This document shows, piece after piece, positions 47,029-56,740 of a stretch of 57,706 bases of DNA (position 1 is the stretch's first letter; each line of letters opens with the position of its first letter). A program made the position numbers and the translations under genes. This DNA comes from Bradyrhizobium sp. WSM3983 (GTDB lineage: Bacteria; Pseudomonadota; Alphaproteobacteria; Rhizobiales; Xanthobacteraceae), in NCBI RefSeq assembly GCF_000473045.1, contig NZ_AXAY01000008.1:270329-328034 (forward strand). The letters run 5' to 3'. The notes under the pieces were generated by a model. That model searched no databases, had not been told where the DNA came from, and saw only the letters and a list, made by a program, of their open reading frames with translations.

Positions 47029-48353
47029 CAGATCGCCGCCAGCATGATGCAGATCATCGCCGCCACGGTGGTGCGGCTGGCGCCGTCCCGGAAGGCATAG
47101 ATGATGGGATCGTCGGGCATCTCGCGGCGATGCGCGATCATCAGGGCGCGGCCGAACCAGTAGAGCAGCAGGGGCGCGAGCAGCCACAACATCCAGGGAC
47201 GGCTGTAGAGCGGCATCACTGCGGAGGACGAGACGTACAGCGCGAACACCGTCACTGCGTTCATGGCGCTCGCCGCCGCCATCGCAGCGATGATATGCAA
47301 ATCGCTGATGCGGTAGTCGCGGTTGGAGGGATCGGCGAGGCCTTCGCCCTGGCGCATGCTGAGCTCGCTGAAGCGCTTGATCAGCGCGAGCGAGGTGAAC
47401 ACGAACAGCGAGAACACCATCAGCCATTCCGACAGCACGACACCGGCAGCAACCGCGCCGGCGCCGATGCGCAAGGAGTAGAGGCCGGCGAGCGTGACGA
47501 CGTCGACCAGCATCTTGCGCTTGAGCACGAGCGAATAGGCGATGGTGGTGGCGAGATAGGCGGCGAGCACACCAAGGAACGTGGCGGAGATGCAGAGGCT
47601 GGCGACGAGCGCGAACAGCCACAGCGCAGGGATTGCTGATAGCGCCGAGGAGATCGGCAGTTGGCCGGCCGCAAGCGCGCGATGGCGCTTGGTCGGATGC
47701 TGACGATCGGCGGCGAGGTCGAGCAGATCGTTCATCAGATAGGCGCCCGACGCACAGGCCGAGAACGCCAGGAACGCCAGCAGCGTAGAGCCGAGCGTGG
47801 CGACATTCAGCTGATGCGCGGTGATCACAGGCACGAACACCAGCGTGTTCTTGGCGTATTGATAGACCCGCAGCGCCTTGGTCCAGGTTTTCAGGCTCGC
47901 CCTGCTTCTGCCGCGCGCCTCGATGCGCTCGATCGAAGTGCGATCGAACGGCAGATGATCGCCGGCAGCAAGATCGGCCGGCGCAACGACGCCATCAAAA
48001 CCGAGATGCGCGGCGATGCCGGCTGCATGATTGGCGAAGCGGCCGGCGGCGAGATAAATCCTGGCGCCGCGCGCCCGCGCCGCCAGCGCCTGGTTCAGCA
48101 CGTCGGCATCATAGGGAAGCTGGGCGTAGTCGAGCTCGGCGCGGGCCAGAATTTCCGTGAGCGCCGCCATCCCTGCGCGTCCGCCGGCGCCGAAGCGGGC
48201 CAGCATGCGCGCAGGCGCAGAGAACAGCGCCTCCATCAGCAGCTCCGAGCGCAGCAGCGCGCCTTCGAGATCGATCACGAGGGTGCGGACCGGCGCAGAA
48301 ATGGCCTCCGGCGCGGCCTCACTCCGATCGTACTGCCTGACGGGCTGCTCCAT
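47028..48353 (-). CDS. HAD-UbiA fusion, decaprenylphosphoryl-phosphoribose-synthase-like
   Basis: A 441-residue fusion. Residues 20-150 are HAD-like but altered: motif I is D28LE30GAL (second Asp changed to Glu), and the motif II Ser/Thr is Ala in IYLAAG. Residues 160-441 are a UbiA-type prenyltransferase with NDLLDLAADRQHPTKRHRAL and YSLVLKRKMLVDVVTLAG followed by LRIGAGA. These fit DPPR synthases, which attach phosphoribose from PRPP to polyprenyl phosphate. Coupled to the membrane protein downstream. Confidence 0.85.
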   Translation of the reverse strand: MEQPVRQYDRSEAAPEAISAPVRTLVIDLEGALLRSELLMEALFSAPARMLARFGAGGRAGMAALTEILARAELDYAQLPYDADVLNQALAARARGARIYLAAGRFANHAAGIAAHLGFDGVVAPADLAAGDHLPFDRTSIERIEARGRSRASLKTWTKALRVYQYAKNTLVFVPVITAHQLNVATLGSTLLAFLAFSACASGAYLMNDLLDLAADRQHPTKRHRALAAGQLPISSALSAIPALWLFALVASLCISATFLGVLAAYLATTIAYSLVLKRKMLVDVVTLAGLYSLRIGAGAVAAGVVLSEWLMVFSLFVFTSLALIKRFSELSMRQGEGLADPSNRDYRISDLHIIAAMAAASAMNAVTVFALYVSSSAVMPLYSRPWMLWLLAPLLLYWFGRALMIAHRREMPDDPIIYAFRDGASRTTVAAMICIMLAAI

Positions 48354-48630
48354 CCGAAAACGCTCTGACTGACCGCGACCCGGCCCAAGGGCTGGGGAGG
48401 CCGGGAGCAGGAAAATGAACGCCCGCGAGCCTAGGGAGCATTCGCTAAGGGCGGCTTAATTCGGCCGGACGAACGCGGGCTGAGGGACCGCCACCAGGCT
48501 GTTGCAGGGATCCCACAATCCGGCGCGCGCGCGATATACCAGCGGAACCTCGGCCTCGCGCCCGTGGCAATCGCCCGCGCCCACCCTATCTGAGCCCGGC
48601 TCCCCGCGCCCCGTTCACCATGCAGGTGTC

Positions 48631-49902
48631 ATGACAGACCAGACGCTCGCCGCGCCGATCGACGATCAACAGCAACACCAGCGCGGTTTTACGCGCTACC
48701 AGTCACTCCTCGTGGCGCTGCTTGCGTTCGCACAGTTCACCATCATCCTCGACTTCATCATCATGTCGCCGCTCGGCGCCATCCTGATGCCCGCGCTCAA
48801 CATCACCGCCGGGCAATTCGGCGTCGCGGTCTCGGCCTACGCGTTCAGCGCCGGACTTTCCGGCATCCTCGCCGCCGGCTTTGCCGACCGGTTCGACCGC
48901 AAGCGCCTGCTGCTGTTCTTCTATGCCGGCTTCACCCTCGGAACCTTGCTCTGCGCGCTGGCGCAGACCTACCAAGTGCTGCTGCTCGGCCGGATCGTGA
49001 CCGGATTGTTCGGCGGCGTGATCGGCTCGATCGTGCTGGCCATCGTCACCGATCTGTTCGCGCTGCATCTGCGCGGCCGGGTGATGGGATTCGTGCAGAC
49101 CGCGTTCGCCGCGAGCCAGGTGCTGGGCGTTCCGGCCGGACTGTTTCTCGCCAATCACTGGAGCTGGCATGTCTGCTTTTTTGCCATCATCGGCCTGTCG
49201 ATCCTGGCCATCGCCATCATCGCCTTCGCCATGGAGCCGGTCGATGCGCATCTGAAACTGAAGCAGGACAGGAACCCGTTCCACCATCTCATCGCGACGA
49301 TCGGAGAGCCGCGCTACACGCTGGCCTTCGCGGTCACGACATTGCTGGCGACGGGCGGCTACATGCTGATGCCGTATTCCAGCGCCTTCACCGTGAACAA
49401 TATCGGCATCGACATCGTGCACCTGCCGACGATCTATCTGGTCTCCGGCCTGTTCAGCATCGTCACGGGACCGCTGGTCGGCCGCGCCAGCGACGCCTTC
49501 GGCAAGTATCCGACCTTCGTGTTCGGCTGCGCCATGACCGTCGTCATGGTGTTGATCTACACCCATCTCGGCCACGTCTCGCTCGCCACCGCGATCACCG
49601 TCAACGTGCTGCTGTTCGTCGGCATCTTCTCGCGCATGATCCCGTCGCAGGCGCTGATATCGGCGATCCCCGATCAGAGCCAGCGCGGCTCGTTCAGCGC
49701 GGTCAGCGCCTCGCTGCAGCAATTCTCCGGGGGCCTCGGCTCGGTGCTTGCGGCTGCGATCATCTCGCAACAAGCGGACGGTTCGCTGCTGCATTTCGAG
49801 CGGATCGGCTATGTCGTCGTCACCACGACGATCATCACGCTGGTCGCGATGTATTTTGTGCAGAAGGAGGTAGCGGAGAGGGCGGGGAGGAGCGCGGTCT
49901 GA
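48631..49902 (+). CDS. MFS transporter
   Basis: A 423-residue, 12-span major facilitator. The first span starts SLLVALLAFAQFTIILDFII and loop 2-3 carries GFADRFDRKRLL, the family motif A. The ATG at 48631 is used because spans begin after a polar 30-residue head; an earlier TTG adds only non-membrane sequence. It resembles DHA1-type drug or metabolite exporters, but no substrate can be assigned. The 277 bases before it hold nothing that I recognise. Confidence 0.9.
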   Translation: MTDQTLAAPIDDQQQHQRGFTRYQSLLVALLAFAQFTIILDFIIMSPLGAILMPALNITAGQFGVAVSAYAFSAGLSGILAAGFADRFDRKRLLLFFYAGFTLGTLLCALAQTYQVLLLGRIVTGLFGGVIGSIVLAIVTDLFALHLRGRVMGFVQTAFAASQVLGVPAGLFLANHWSWHVCFFAIIGLSILAIAIIAFAMEPVDAHLKLKQDRNPFHHLIATIGEPRYTLAFAVTTLLATGGYMLMPYSSAFTVNNIGIDIVHLPTIYLVSGLFSIVTGPLVGRASDAFGKYPTFVFGCAMTVVMVLIYTHLGHVSLATAITVNVLLFVGIFSRMIPSQALISAIPDQSQRGSFSAVSASLQQFSGGLGSVLAAAIISQQADGSLLHFERIGYVVVTTTIITLVAMYFVQKEVAERAGRSAV

Positions 49903-50020
49903 GGGCGGGCGGGCTCGATTTGTCCGACCGGGGACCGTCGCGGCGGGCAATCGCTGGATCGCCGCCCGGCTATCTCCACTGATTGGAAGCAGCCCGATTT
50001 GGGGACCAAATCCCGCAAAA

Positions 50021-50107
<87 letters not shown>

Positions 50108-50250
50108 ATGCCGCTTGGGGCACGGAGGCGGTTACTACGGTTCGGTGACGCCGTTGTCAATTCATGGTTCGGCTTGCCGATTGCGCATTGCAAACCGGGC
50201 CGATACAAGCCTGATAACACGCACTCTTCCCGCAGGAACGGACCCCGAGA

Positions 50251-51225
50251 ATGGCTCCCATGGCATCGAATCTGGAAACTCTCGTCACGGTTTTCGGCGG
50301 ATCGGGGTTTTTGGGCCGGAATGTCGTCCGCGCGCTGTGCCGGCGGGATTACCGGATCCGGGTCGCGGTGCGGCGGCCGGAACTGGCCGGATACCTCCAG
50401 CCCTCGGGCAAGGTCGGGCAGGTCCACACCATCCAGGCCAATCTGCGCTATCCGGCCTCGGTCGAGGCGGCGGTGCGTGATTCGGATGTCGTGATCAATC
50501 TGGTCGGCATCCTCACTGAGGGCGGCGGGCAGACCTTTGACGCCGTCCAGGCCAAGGGCGCCGAGACCGTCGCCAAGGCGGCGGCCGCCGTCGGCGCAAG
50601 GCTCATCCATGTCTCGGCGATCGGCGCCGATACCGAATCGCCCTCGCACTATGCCAGGGCCAAGGCGGCCGGCGAGGCGGCTGTCATGGCGGCGGTGCCG
50701 TCGGCCACGATCTTCCGTCCCTCCGTGATGTTCGGCCCCGAGGATCAGTTCACCAACCGCTTCGCGGCGCTGGCGCGGCTGTCGCCGGTGCTGCCGCTGA
50801 TCGGCGGCGAGACGAAGATGCAGCCGGTCTATGTCGGCGACGTCGCCACAGGGATCGCGGATGCCGTCGACGGCAAGGCCAAGGCGGGCGCCACCTATGA
50901 GCTCGGCGGGCCGGAAGTGCTGACCATGCGCGAGATCATCAAGACCATCGTGGAGATCGCCGACCGCAAGCCGACGCTGGTGCCGCTGTCGTTCGGCCTC
51001 GCCCGGCTCAAGGCCGCCTTCCTGCAATTCGCGCCGGGCGCGCTGAAGCTGACGCCGGACCAGGTCACGCTGCTCGAGCGCGACAATGTCGTGTCGGATG
51101 CGGCCAAGGCCGCAGGGCTCACGCTTGAAGGTCTCGGCATCGCCGCGGATTCGCTGGAGACGATCGCCCCGCAATATCTCTGGCGTTTCCGCGCGGCCGG
51201 CCAGTTCCAGCGCAAGAGCGCGTAG
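50251..51225 (+). CDS. NDUFA9-like complex I-associated NAD(P)-binding protein
   Basis: A 324-residue atypical short-chain dehydrogenase. The dinucleotide loop is VFGGSGFLGRNVVRALC (about 14-30), then HVSAIGADTES and the YARAKAAGE active-site-like segment. Alphaproteobacterial relatives of mitochondrial NDUFA9 keep this fold as an accessory to NADH dehydrogenase. An alternative in-frame ATG lies three codons later. Single gene, divergent from tRNA-Leu. Confidence 0.88.
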   Translation: MAPMASNLETLVTVFGGSGFLGRNVVRALCRRDYRIRVAVRRPELAGYLQPSGKVGQVHTIQANLRYPASVEAAVRDSDVVINLVGILTEGGGQTFDAVQAKGAETVAKAAAAVGARLIHVSAIGADTESPSHYARAKAAGEAAVMAAVPSATIFRPSVMFGPEDQFTNRFAALARLSPVLPLIGGETKMQPVYVGDVATGIADAVDGKAKAGATYELGGPEVLTMREIIKTIVEIADRKPTLVPLSFGLARLKAAFLQFAPGALKLTPDQVTLLERDNVVSDAAKAAGLTLEGLGIAADSLETIAPQYLWRFRAAGQFQRKSA

Positions 51226-51249
51226 TCGCGCGTCGACGGCGGTCTCTCT

Positions 51250-51370
51250 TAACCTCTCCCGCTTGCGGGAGAGGTCGCCGCGTAGCGGCGGGTGAGGGTT
51301 TTCTCCTCGTCGGGAGTCTTTCTGCGGAGATACCCTCTCCCCGACCCTCTCCCGCAAGCGGGCGAGGGAG
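51250..51370. repeat. CTCTCCC palindromic repeat after the NDUFA9 gene
   Basis: Left: hairpin CCTCTCCCGC/GCGGGAGAGG, hairpin CGCCGC-GTA-GCGGCG, GGGTGAGGG. Right: ACCCTCTCCCC then ACCCTCTCCCGC/GCGGGCGAGGG. The right half has the shorter form seen at the start of the window. Confidence 0.85.
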
Positions 51371-51409
51371 CCCACCGTCAGCGCTGCTACAGCGCCACTC
51401 CTACAAAGC

Positions 51410-52150
51410 CTAGAACTTCAGCTTCTTGAACACCGCCTCCGGCAGCGTCTTGATGATGAGCATCACGAGACGCCATTTGCCACTGACATAGACGACGTCG
51501 GTCTTCTTCTCGACAGCATTCAGAATCGCATCGCCGACGACAGGCGCGTCGACGGTGAGCGGGCCGATCAGCTTCATGCCTTCCGTCATCCTGGTGCGGA
51601 CGAAACCGGGTTTCACGGTGACGACATGCACGCCGCCGCGACTGGCGCGGGCGCGCAGGCCTGAGAGGAACGCGGAGAAGCCGGCCTTCGCCGAGCCGTA
51701 GACATAGTTCGAGGCGCGGCCCCGATCGCCCGCCACCGACGACACACCGACAATCGTGCCATTGCCGCGCGCCAAGAACTCTTCCGCGAACAGACCGAGG
51801 ATCAGCGACGGTCCCTCGTAATTCGAACGCATGATCGTCGTGGCATGCGCGACATCACTCTCGGCATTTTGCTGGACGCCCAGCAGGCCGACGATCGAGA
51901 CGACGACATCGGGCAAGACGGGAAGGCCGGCGACAAAGCCATCGAAGGAGGCGGTGTCGAGCACATCGAATGTCCACGTGCTTGCTTCGATCGCGTAGCG
52001 CGCGCGCAGATCCGCCGCGTCGGGCTCCAGGGCAGCGGCATCGCGGCCTGCGAGGCCGACATCGTATCCGGCCTTGGCAAAGGCGCGCGCCGCGGCGCGG
52101 CCGATATCGGAGGAGCCACCGAGCACCAATACGGTCTTGCGTGACGTCAC
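51410..52150 (-). CDS. DprE2-like short-chain dehydrogenase
   Basis: A 246-residue SDR with cofactor loop VLGGSSDIGRAAARAFA, the catalytic Ser in VSSVAGDRG and YGSAKAG (Tyr-x3-Lys). The C-terminal KTLPEAVFKKLKF amphipathic tail resembles DprE2. With DprE1 it epimerises polyprenyl-phosphoryl-ribose to arabinose by way of the 2'-keto form. It starts at GTG 52150, three bases after the DprE1-like gene stop, so the two are almost certainly cotranslated. Confidence 0.85.
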   Translation of the reverse strand: MTSRKTVLVLGGSSDIGRAAARAFAKAGYDVGLAGRDAAALEPDAADLRARYAIEASTWTFDVLDTASFDGFVAGLPVLPDVVVSIVGLLGVQQNAESDVAHATTIMRSNYEGPSLILGLFAEEFLARGNGTIVGVSSVAGDRGRASNYVYGSAKAGFSAFLSGLRARASRGGVHVVTVKPGFVRTRMTEGMKLIGPLTVDAPVVGDAILNAVEKKTDVVYVSGKWRLVMLIIKTLPEAVFKKLKF

Positions 52151-52153
52151 GGC

Positions 52154-53485
52154 TTAAACCTCATCGAACAGGCGTTGTGAAAGTTTCGAGCGAATATTTC
52201 CGGCGGGATCGAGCGATTTGCGGATCGCGTTGAAGCGCGACAGCGCGGGATAGCCGGCCTCGAACGTCGCGCGCGACTGGCGCGCATCCTTGGCGAGATA
52301 GAGCCGTCCGCCGGCGGCGACGACGAGACGATCGATCTCGTCGAGGAAATTCAGGATGTCTCCCTTCACCGGGAAATCCAGCGCCAGCGTGTAGCCGGGC
52401 AGCGGAAATGACAGCAGGCCGTCGCCATGGCCGAGCTTCTTCAGCACCGCAAGGAAGGAGGCATCGCCGCGCTTCGAGACACGATCGAGGATGTCGCCCA
52501 GCACGCCGCGCGCGCCTGGCTCCGGGATCACGCATTGATGCTGGAGGAAGCCGCGCCGTCCGTAGATGCGATTCCAGTCGGCAATGCTGTCGAGCGGGAA
52601 GAAATACGGATAGAGCGAGACCACATGGTCGCCGCCGGCGCGCCTTGCGCCCATGCGGTAATAGAGCTCGTTGAAGGCGCGAATGCTGAAGCGATTGAGC
52701 GTCATCGACGGCAGATCGATGGGCACGGCGAGCCCGGGCTTCTTGCTGATTGGAAATCGATCGGCGCCTTCGGCAATCTCATCGGCTCTTGCGTGCTCAC
52801 CGAGATAGATCAGCGAGCGGCCGAGGTCGCTGCCGCGCGCCACGCAATCGATCCACGCCACCGAATAGGTCGCGGCATAGCTCGCCTCGAGCGCGCGCAT
52901 CGCAGCGTCGAGATCGGATGCGGAGATCACCCGCTCGCGGATCCAGCCGGTCTCGACGGCGCGCAGCCGCATCGTGGCTTCGAGGATGATTCCGGTGAGG
53001 CCCATGCCGCCGACGGTCGCGAAGAAGGCATCGGAATTTTGCTCGCGCGAGACTTCGATCGTCTCGCCCTGACCTGCGCGCAGCAGAATGCTGTCGACAT
53101 AGCGACCAAAACCACCCTCGCCATGATGGTTCTTGCCGTGCACATCGGCAGCGATCGCACCGCCGACCGAGACGAACCGCGTGCCCGGCACCACGAAGGG
53201 CAGGAAGCCGCGCGGGCCAAAAGTGTCGATGAGATCGGACAGCAGCACGCCGGCTTCGAGCCGGATGCGCCCGGTCGCCGGATCGAACGACCTGACCCGG
53301 TCGAACCCGGTCATGGCGATGGTCCTGACGGCGCCGATGGCGGCATCGCCATAGGCGCGGCCGTTGCCCCGGGCCACGGAGCCGGTCACATCGGCGACAG
53401 CCGCACCCACGGCCTCGAACGACCGCGGCCGCAGCATTTCGCTATCGACGACCGGGAAGCGCCCCCAGCCGCTGACGAGGGTCAT
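52154..53485 (-). CDS. DprE1-like FAD-dependent oxidoreductase
   Basis: A 443-residue FAD-linked oxidase. The FAD part contains ARGNGRAYGDAAI, then DVHGKNHHGEGGFGRYV (about 114-130), and the C-terminus has GGRLYLAKDARQS. These match DprE1, which oxidises polyprenyl-phosphoryl-ribose at C2'. Position 368 is Ala where the Mycobacterium enzyme has Cys387 (LALDFP against ICVDFP), while the catalytic-type Lys399 is kept. Operon with the DprE2-like gene; uppP is next upstream on the same strand. Confidence 0.9.
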   Translation of the reverse strand: MTLVSGWGRFPVVDSEMLRPRSFEAVGAAVADVTGSVARGNGRAYGDAAIGAVRTIAMTGFDRVRSFDPATGRIRLEAGVLLSDLIDTFGPRGFLPFVVPGTRFVSVGGAIAADVHGKNHHGEGGFGRYVDSILLRAGQGETIEVSREQNSDAFFATVGGMGLTGIILEATMRLRAVETGWIRERVISASDLDAAMRALEASYAATYSVAWIDCVARGSDLGRSLIYLGEHARADEIAEGADRFPISKKPGLAVPIDLPSMTLNRFSIRAFNELYYRMGARRAGGDHVVSLYPYFFPLDSIADWNRIYGRRGFLQHQCVIPEPGARGVLGDILDRVSKRGDASFLAVLKKLGHGDGLLSFPLPGYTLALDFPVKGDILNFLDEIDRLVVAAGGRLYLAKDARQSRATFEAGYPALSRFNAIRKSLDPAGNIRSKLSQRLFDEV

Positions 53486-53593
53486 CGTTCAGCTCCGCCT
53501 GCGGGCCATCCCGCTCCGGACACTGCCTACCGGTCAAAAGCTGATATTGCGTTGAGGCGCGTCAGCGAGTTTGCTGCAGTTACTGCCGGCGTC

Positions 53594-53726
53594 CACCTCT
53601 CCCCAGCGGGGAGAGGTCGGATTGCGCAGCAATCCGGGTGAGGGGCCGCGGCACCCAGTGACACCAGAACCCCTCACCCGGATCGCATCTGACGATGCGA
53701 CCCGACCTCTCCCTACGGGAGAGGTG
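53594..53726. repeat. CTCTCCC palindromic repeat before the DprE1-like gene
   Basis: Left half has CCTCTCCCC/GGGGAGAGG, hairpin GGATTGC-GCA-GCAATCC and GGGTGAGGGG; right half has CCCCTCACCC, hairpin GGATCGCATC/GATGCGACCC and CCTCTCCC/GGGAGAGG. About 25 bases lie between the halves. It fills the middle of the 289-base gap to uppP. Confidence 0.85.
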
Positions 53727-53774
53727 AGTCAGAGCGCACCTGTTAGCACCGACGTCAGTCAGACATTCGTCAGG

Positions 53775-54581
53775 TTAATGGCCGAGCGCCAGCGCGATCA
53801 GGCCGAGCGTGCCGACGATGACGCGCCACCAGGCGAACAGCACGAAGCCGTGGCGGGTGACGTATCCGAGGAACGCCTTCACCACGATGATCGCGGTGAT
53901 GAACGACACCACGAAGCCGATCGCGACGATGCCCATGTGGTCCATCGTCATCTCGGAGCGGCTCTTGTAGAAGTCGTAGGCGAACGCGCCGATCATGGTG
54001 GGGATGGCGAGGAAGAACGAGAACTCCGCCGCCGCCCGCTTGTCGGCGCCCAGGAACATCGCGGCGACGATGCTGGCACCGGAGCGCGACACGCCCGGGA
54101 TCATCGCGATGCACTGCGCGATGCCGATATAGAGATACATCAGCAGCGGAAACCTGGTGGCGTCATGCTCGCGCGCCTTGAGATCGAGCCGATCGACCCA
54201 CAACAGGATGGCACCGCCGACGATCAGCGAGAAGCAGACCACCCACGGATTGAACAGCATGCTCTTGATGTATTTGCCGGCAACGAGGCCGACGATGACA
54301 GCAGGCAGGAACGCCACCAGCACGCCGATCACGAAGCGGCGCGCATAGGCATCGCCCGCGAACATGCCGATTGCGACGTCCCAGAGCTTCCTGAAGTACA
54401 GCACGACGATCGCGAGGATCGCGCCAAGCTGGATCAGAACCGTAAACGAATCCCAGAAGGCGCCCTCGCCGAGGCCGAAGAAGCGCTCCGCAAGCAGCAG
54501 GTGGCCGGTCGAGGAAACGGGAAGGAACTCGGTCACACCCTCGATGATGCCGAGGATCACTGCCCGTATTGTATCTGACAT
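53775..54581 (-). CDS. uppP: Undecaprenyl-diphosphate phosphatase
   Basis: A 268-residue BacA-type integral membrane phosphatase with about eight spans. The two active-site segments are GIIEGVTEFLPVSSTGHLLL and PGVSRSGASIVAAMFLG. It regenerates the polyprenyl phosphate carrier for peptidoglycan and other envelope polymers. Its position upstream of the DprE1/DprE2-like genes, on the same strand, may reflect shared need for the lipid carrier, though a palindromic repeat separates them. Confidence 0.96.
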   Translation of the reverse strand: MSDTIRAVILGIIEGVTEFLPVSSTGHLLLAERFFGLGEGAFWDSFTVLIQLGAILAIVVLYFRKLWDVAIGMFAGDAYARRFVIGVLVAFLPAVIVGLVAGKYIKSMLFNPWVVCFSLIVGGAILLWVDRLDLKAREHDATRFPLLMYLYIGIAQCIAMIPGVSRSGASIVAAMFLGADKRAAAEFSFFLAIPTMIGAFAYDFYKSRSEMTMDHMGIVAIGFVVSFITAIIVVKAFLGYVTRHGFVLFAWWRVIVGTLGLIALALGH

Positions 54582-54750
54582 ATTTACGGTCCATTTCCGC
54601 TGGAAAAGCGGGGTTCTTCTCGCCTATTCGTCCCTCGCTCGCAATCGCAAAATGCGCTATCGCGGCCTTGCCTCGCGGTTTTGAAGGACTAGTGTGGCGC
54701 CGCACAAACATTGATGGATTCTTAATCACCATCAAATAGTCAAAGGCTTC

Positions 54751-55443
54751 ATGTTTACGCTGTTTCATCATCCGTTCTGTCCGCATTCGCGCTTCATCCG
54801 CCTGATCGCGGGCGAATACGGGCTCGAACTGAAGCTGTCCGAGGAGCGCAGCTGGGAGCGGCGCGAGGCATTTCTGCTGCTCAATGCGGCCGGCACGACG
54901 CCGGTGCTGGTGGACGACGAACAGCCGCCGATCCCGGGCGCGGCCATCATCGCGGAGTATCTCGACGAGGCCTATGGCGCCGAGATGGGCCCCAAGCGCC
55001 TGATGCCGGAGACGATCGCCGAGCGCGTCGAGGTACGCCGGCTGATGGCCTGGTTCAACGAAAAATTCTTCGAGGAGGTCTCCCACCCGCTCGTCACCGA
55101 GCGCATCTACAAGCGCTTCATGAGCGAGGAGAATGGCGGCGGACCGCCGTCGCCCGACGTGATGCGCGCCGCCAAGGCCAATGTGCGCTATCATCTCGCC
55201 TATATCGGCTGGCTGGCGCAGACGCGTAACTTCCTTGCCGGCGACCGGCCCACTTACGCGGATCTCGCCGCCGCGGCGCATCTTTCGGCGATCGACTATC
55301 TGGGCGACGTGCCATGGAGCGAGGACGACGCAGCAAAGGCGTGGTACGCGCGGGTGAAATCCCGCCCGTCGTTCCGTCCGCTGCTGAGCGAATGGCTGGC
55401 CGGCGTGCCGGCGTCGCGGACCTACGTGGACCTGGATTTCTGA
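54751..55443 (+). CDS. Glutathione S-transferase-family protein
   Basis: A 230-residue protein with a thioredoxin-fold N-terminus ([18 protein letters not shown] at the redox position; then [20 protein letters not shown] with the cis-Pro and glutathione-contacting acid) and a helical C-terminal domain with [16 protein letters not shown]. Substrate not assigned. It overlaps or abuts queG, which begins at or inside its 3' end, so the two are coexpressed. Confidence 0.9.
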   Translation: MFTLFHHPFCPHSRFIRLIAGEYGLELKLSEERSWERREAFLLLNAAGTTPVLVDDEQPPIPGAAIIAEYLDEAYGAEMGPKRLMPETIAERVEVRRLMAWFNEKFFEEVSHPLVTERIYKRFMSEENGGGPPSPDVMRAAKANVRYHLAYIGWLAQTRNFLAGDRPTYADLAAAAHLSAIDYLGDVPWSEDDAAKAWYARVKSRPSFRPLLSEWLAGVPASRTYVDLDF

Positions 55444-56567
55444 ACTCCGATCCGACTGAACTGAAGACGGCGCTGGCGCGCGAGGCGCGCGCGCTCGGCT
55501 TCGACTGCATCGGCATCACTGAGCCGGGCACGATCGAGAACGCTGGAAAACATTTCCTCGAATTCATCGCCTCGGGCGGCCATGGTGACATGGACTGGCT
55601 CGCGAACCAGCCGGAGCGCCGCGTCGATCCGCGCGGGCTGTGGCAGGACGTGCGCAGCGTCATCATGCTCGGCGTCAATTACGGCCCCGACCAGGATCCG
55701 CTCGCGATCCTGCGGCAGCGCACGCGCGCGGCGATCTCGGTCTATGCGCAGGGCGACGACTATCACGACCTCATCAAGAAGCGGCTGAAGGCGCTGGCGC
55801 GCTGGCTGGTCGCGACCGCGCCGAGCGAAGTGAAGGTGTTCGTCGACACCGCGGCGGTGATGGAGAAGCCGCTCGCGCAGGCTGCGCATCTCGGCTGGCA
55901 GGGCAAGCACACCAATCTGGTCTCGCGCGAATTCGGCTCGTGGCTGTTTCTCGGCGCGATCTACACCACGTTGGAGCTGCCGCGCGACCATGCCGAGATC
56001 GATCATTGCGGCTCGTGCCAGGCCTGCCTCGACATCTGCCCGACATCAGCGTTTCCCGCGCCGTACAAGCTCGATGCGCGGCGCTGCATCTCGTATCTCA
56101 CCATCGAGAACAAGGGACCGATCCCGCACGAATTTCGCAAGGCCATCGGCAACCGCATCTATGGCTGCGATGACTGTCTTGCGGCGTGTCCCTGGAACAA
56201 GTTTGCGCAGGAGGGACGTGAAGCCAAGCTCGCCGCGCGCGGCGAACTGCGTGCGCCGGAGCTTGCTGAACTTTCACGGCTCGACGACGTCGCGTTTCGC
56301 GCGCTGTTCACAAAGTCGCCGGTGAAGCGCATCGGCCGCGACCGCTTCTTGCGCAATGTGCTGATCGCGATCGGTAACTCCGGCGATGTGACGTTGGCGG
56401 AGGAAGCGCGGCGATTGCTGGATGATGCGAACCCGATGGTGCGCGGGGCTGCGGTGTGGGCGCTGGGGCAGTTGATGTCGCGGGACGAATTTGTCGCGAT
56501 GAAGATCGCGGCGATGGACAGAGAGTCCGACGAGAGCGTACGTGAGGAGTGGGAGCTCGCCTCCTAA
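55392..56567 (+). CDS. queG: Epoxyqueuosine reductase QueG
   Basis: About 391 residues from ATG 55392. QueG performs the last step of queuosine synthesis in tRNA with cobalamin and two [4Fe-4S] clusters. Cluster ligands are seen in [14 protein letters not shown] and [15 protein letters not shown]-like repeats follow at the C-terminus. The family homology starts at [15 protein letters not shown], so translation may really begin at CTG 55440, which overlaps the GST stop as CTGA; that start is unusual but fits the overlap. Confidence 0.93.
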   Translation: MAGRRAGVADLRGPGFLNSDPTELKTALAREARALGFDCIGITEPGTIENAGKHFLEFIASGGHGDMDWLANQPERRVDPRGLWQDVRSVIMLGVNYGPDQDPLAILRQRTRAAISVYAQGDDYHDLIKKRLKALARWLVATAPSEVKVFVDTAAVMEKPLAQAAHLGWQGKHTNLVSREFGSWLFLGAIYTTLELPRDHAEIDHCGSCQACLDICPTSAFPAPYKLDARRCISYLTIENKGPIPHEFRKAIGNRIYGCDDCLAACPWNKFAQEGREAKLAARGELRAPELAELSRLDDVAFRALFTKSPVKRIGRDRFLRNVLIAIGNSGDVTLAEEARRLLDDANPMVRGAAVWALGQLMSRDEFVAMKIAAMDRESDESVREEWELAS

Positions 56568-56575
56568 TTTTCGGT

Positions 56576-56694
56576 GTCATGCCCCGGCTTGACCGGGGCA
56601 TCCAGTACGCCGCGGCTTCTCGATTCTATCATTGTCGTCTCTGGAATACTGGATCGCCCGATCAAGTCGGGCGATGACAGCGGAGTGTGGGGAG
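56576..56694. repeat. Paired hairpins in inverted orientation with compensatory changes
   Basis: Unit 1 contains TGCCCCGGCTTGACCGGGGC and unit 2 contains TCGCCCGATCAAGTCGGGCG; each folds on itself. The flanks TGTCAT and ATCCAGTA recur as the complements ATGACA and TACTGGAT, so the whole element is also a palindrome. It fills the gap between queG and the next gene. Confidence 0.8.
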
Positions 56695-56740
56695 CGCGCC
56701 ACCCTTGATTTCCCCACCCGTTCCTTCAAGGTCGCGCGTC

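Noticed and set aside
47029..47622. N-terminal extension of the GT-C-like membrane protein
   Set aside because: It lies over the end of the HAD-UbiA gene in another frame and its Arg-rich translation has no spans; the ATGA start at 47028 explains the gene.
49996..50012. Attachment site next to tRNA-Leu
   Set aside because: GATTTGG/CCAAATC is a simple hairpin downstream of the tRNA; no second copy or integrase is nearby.
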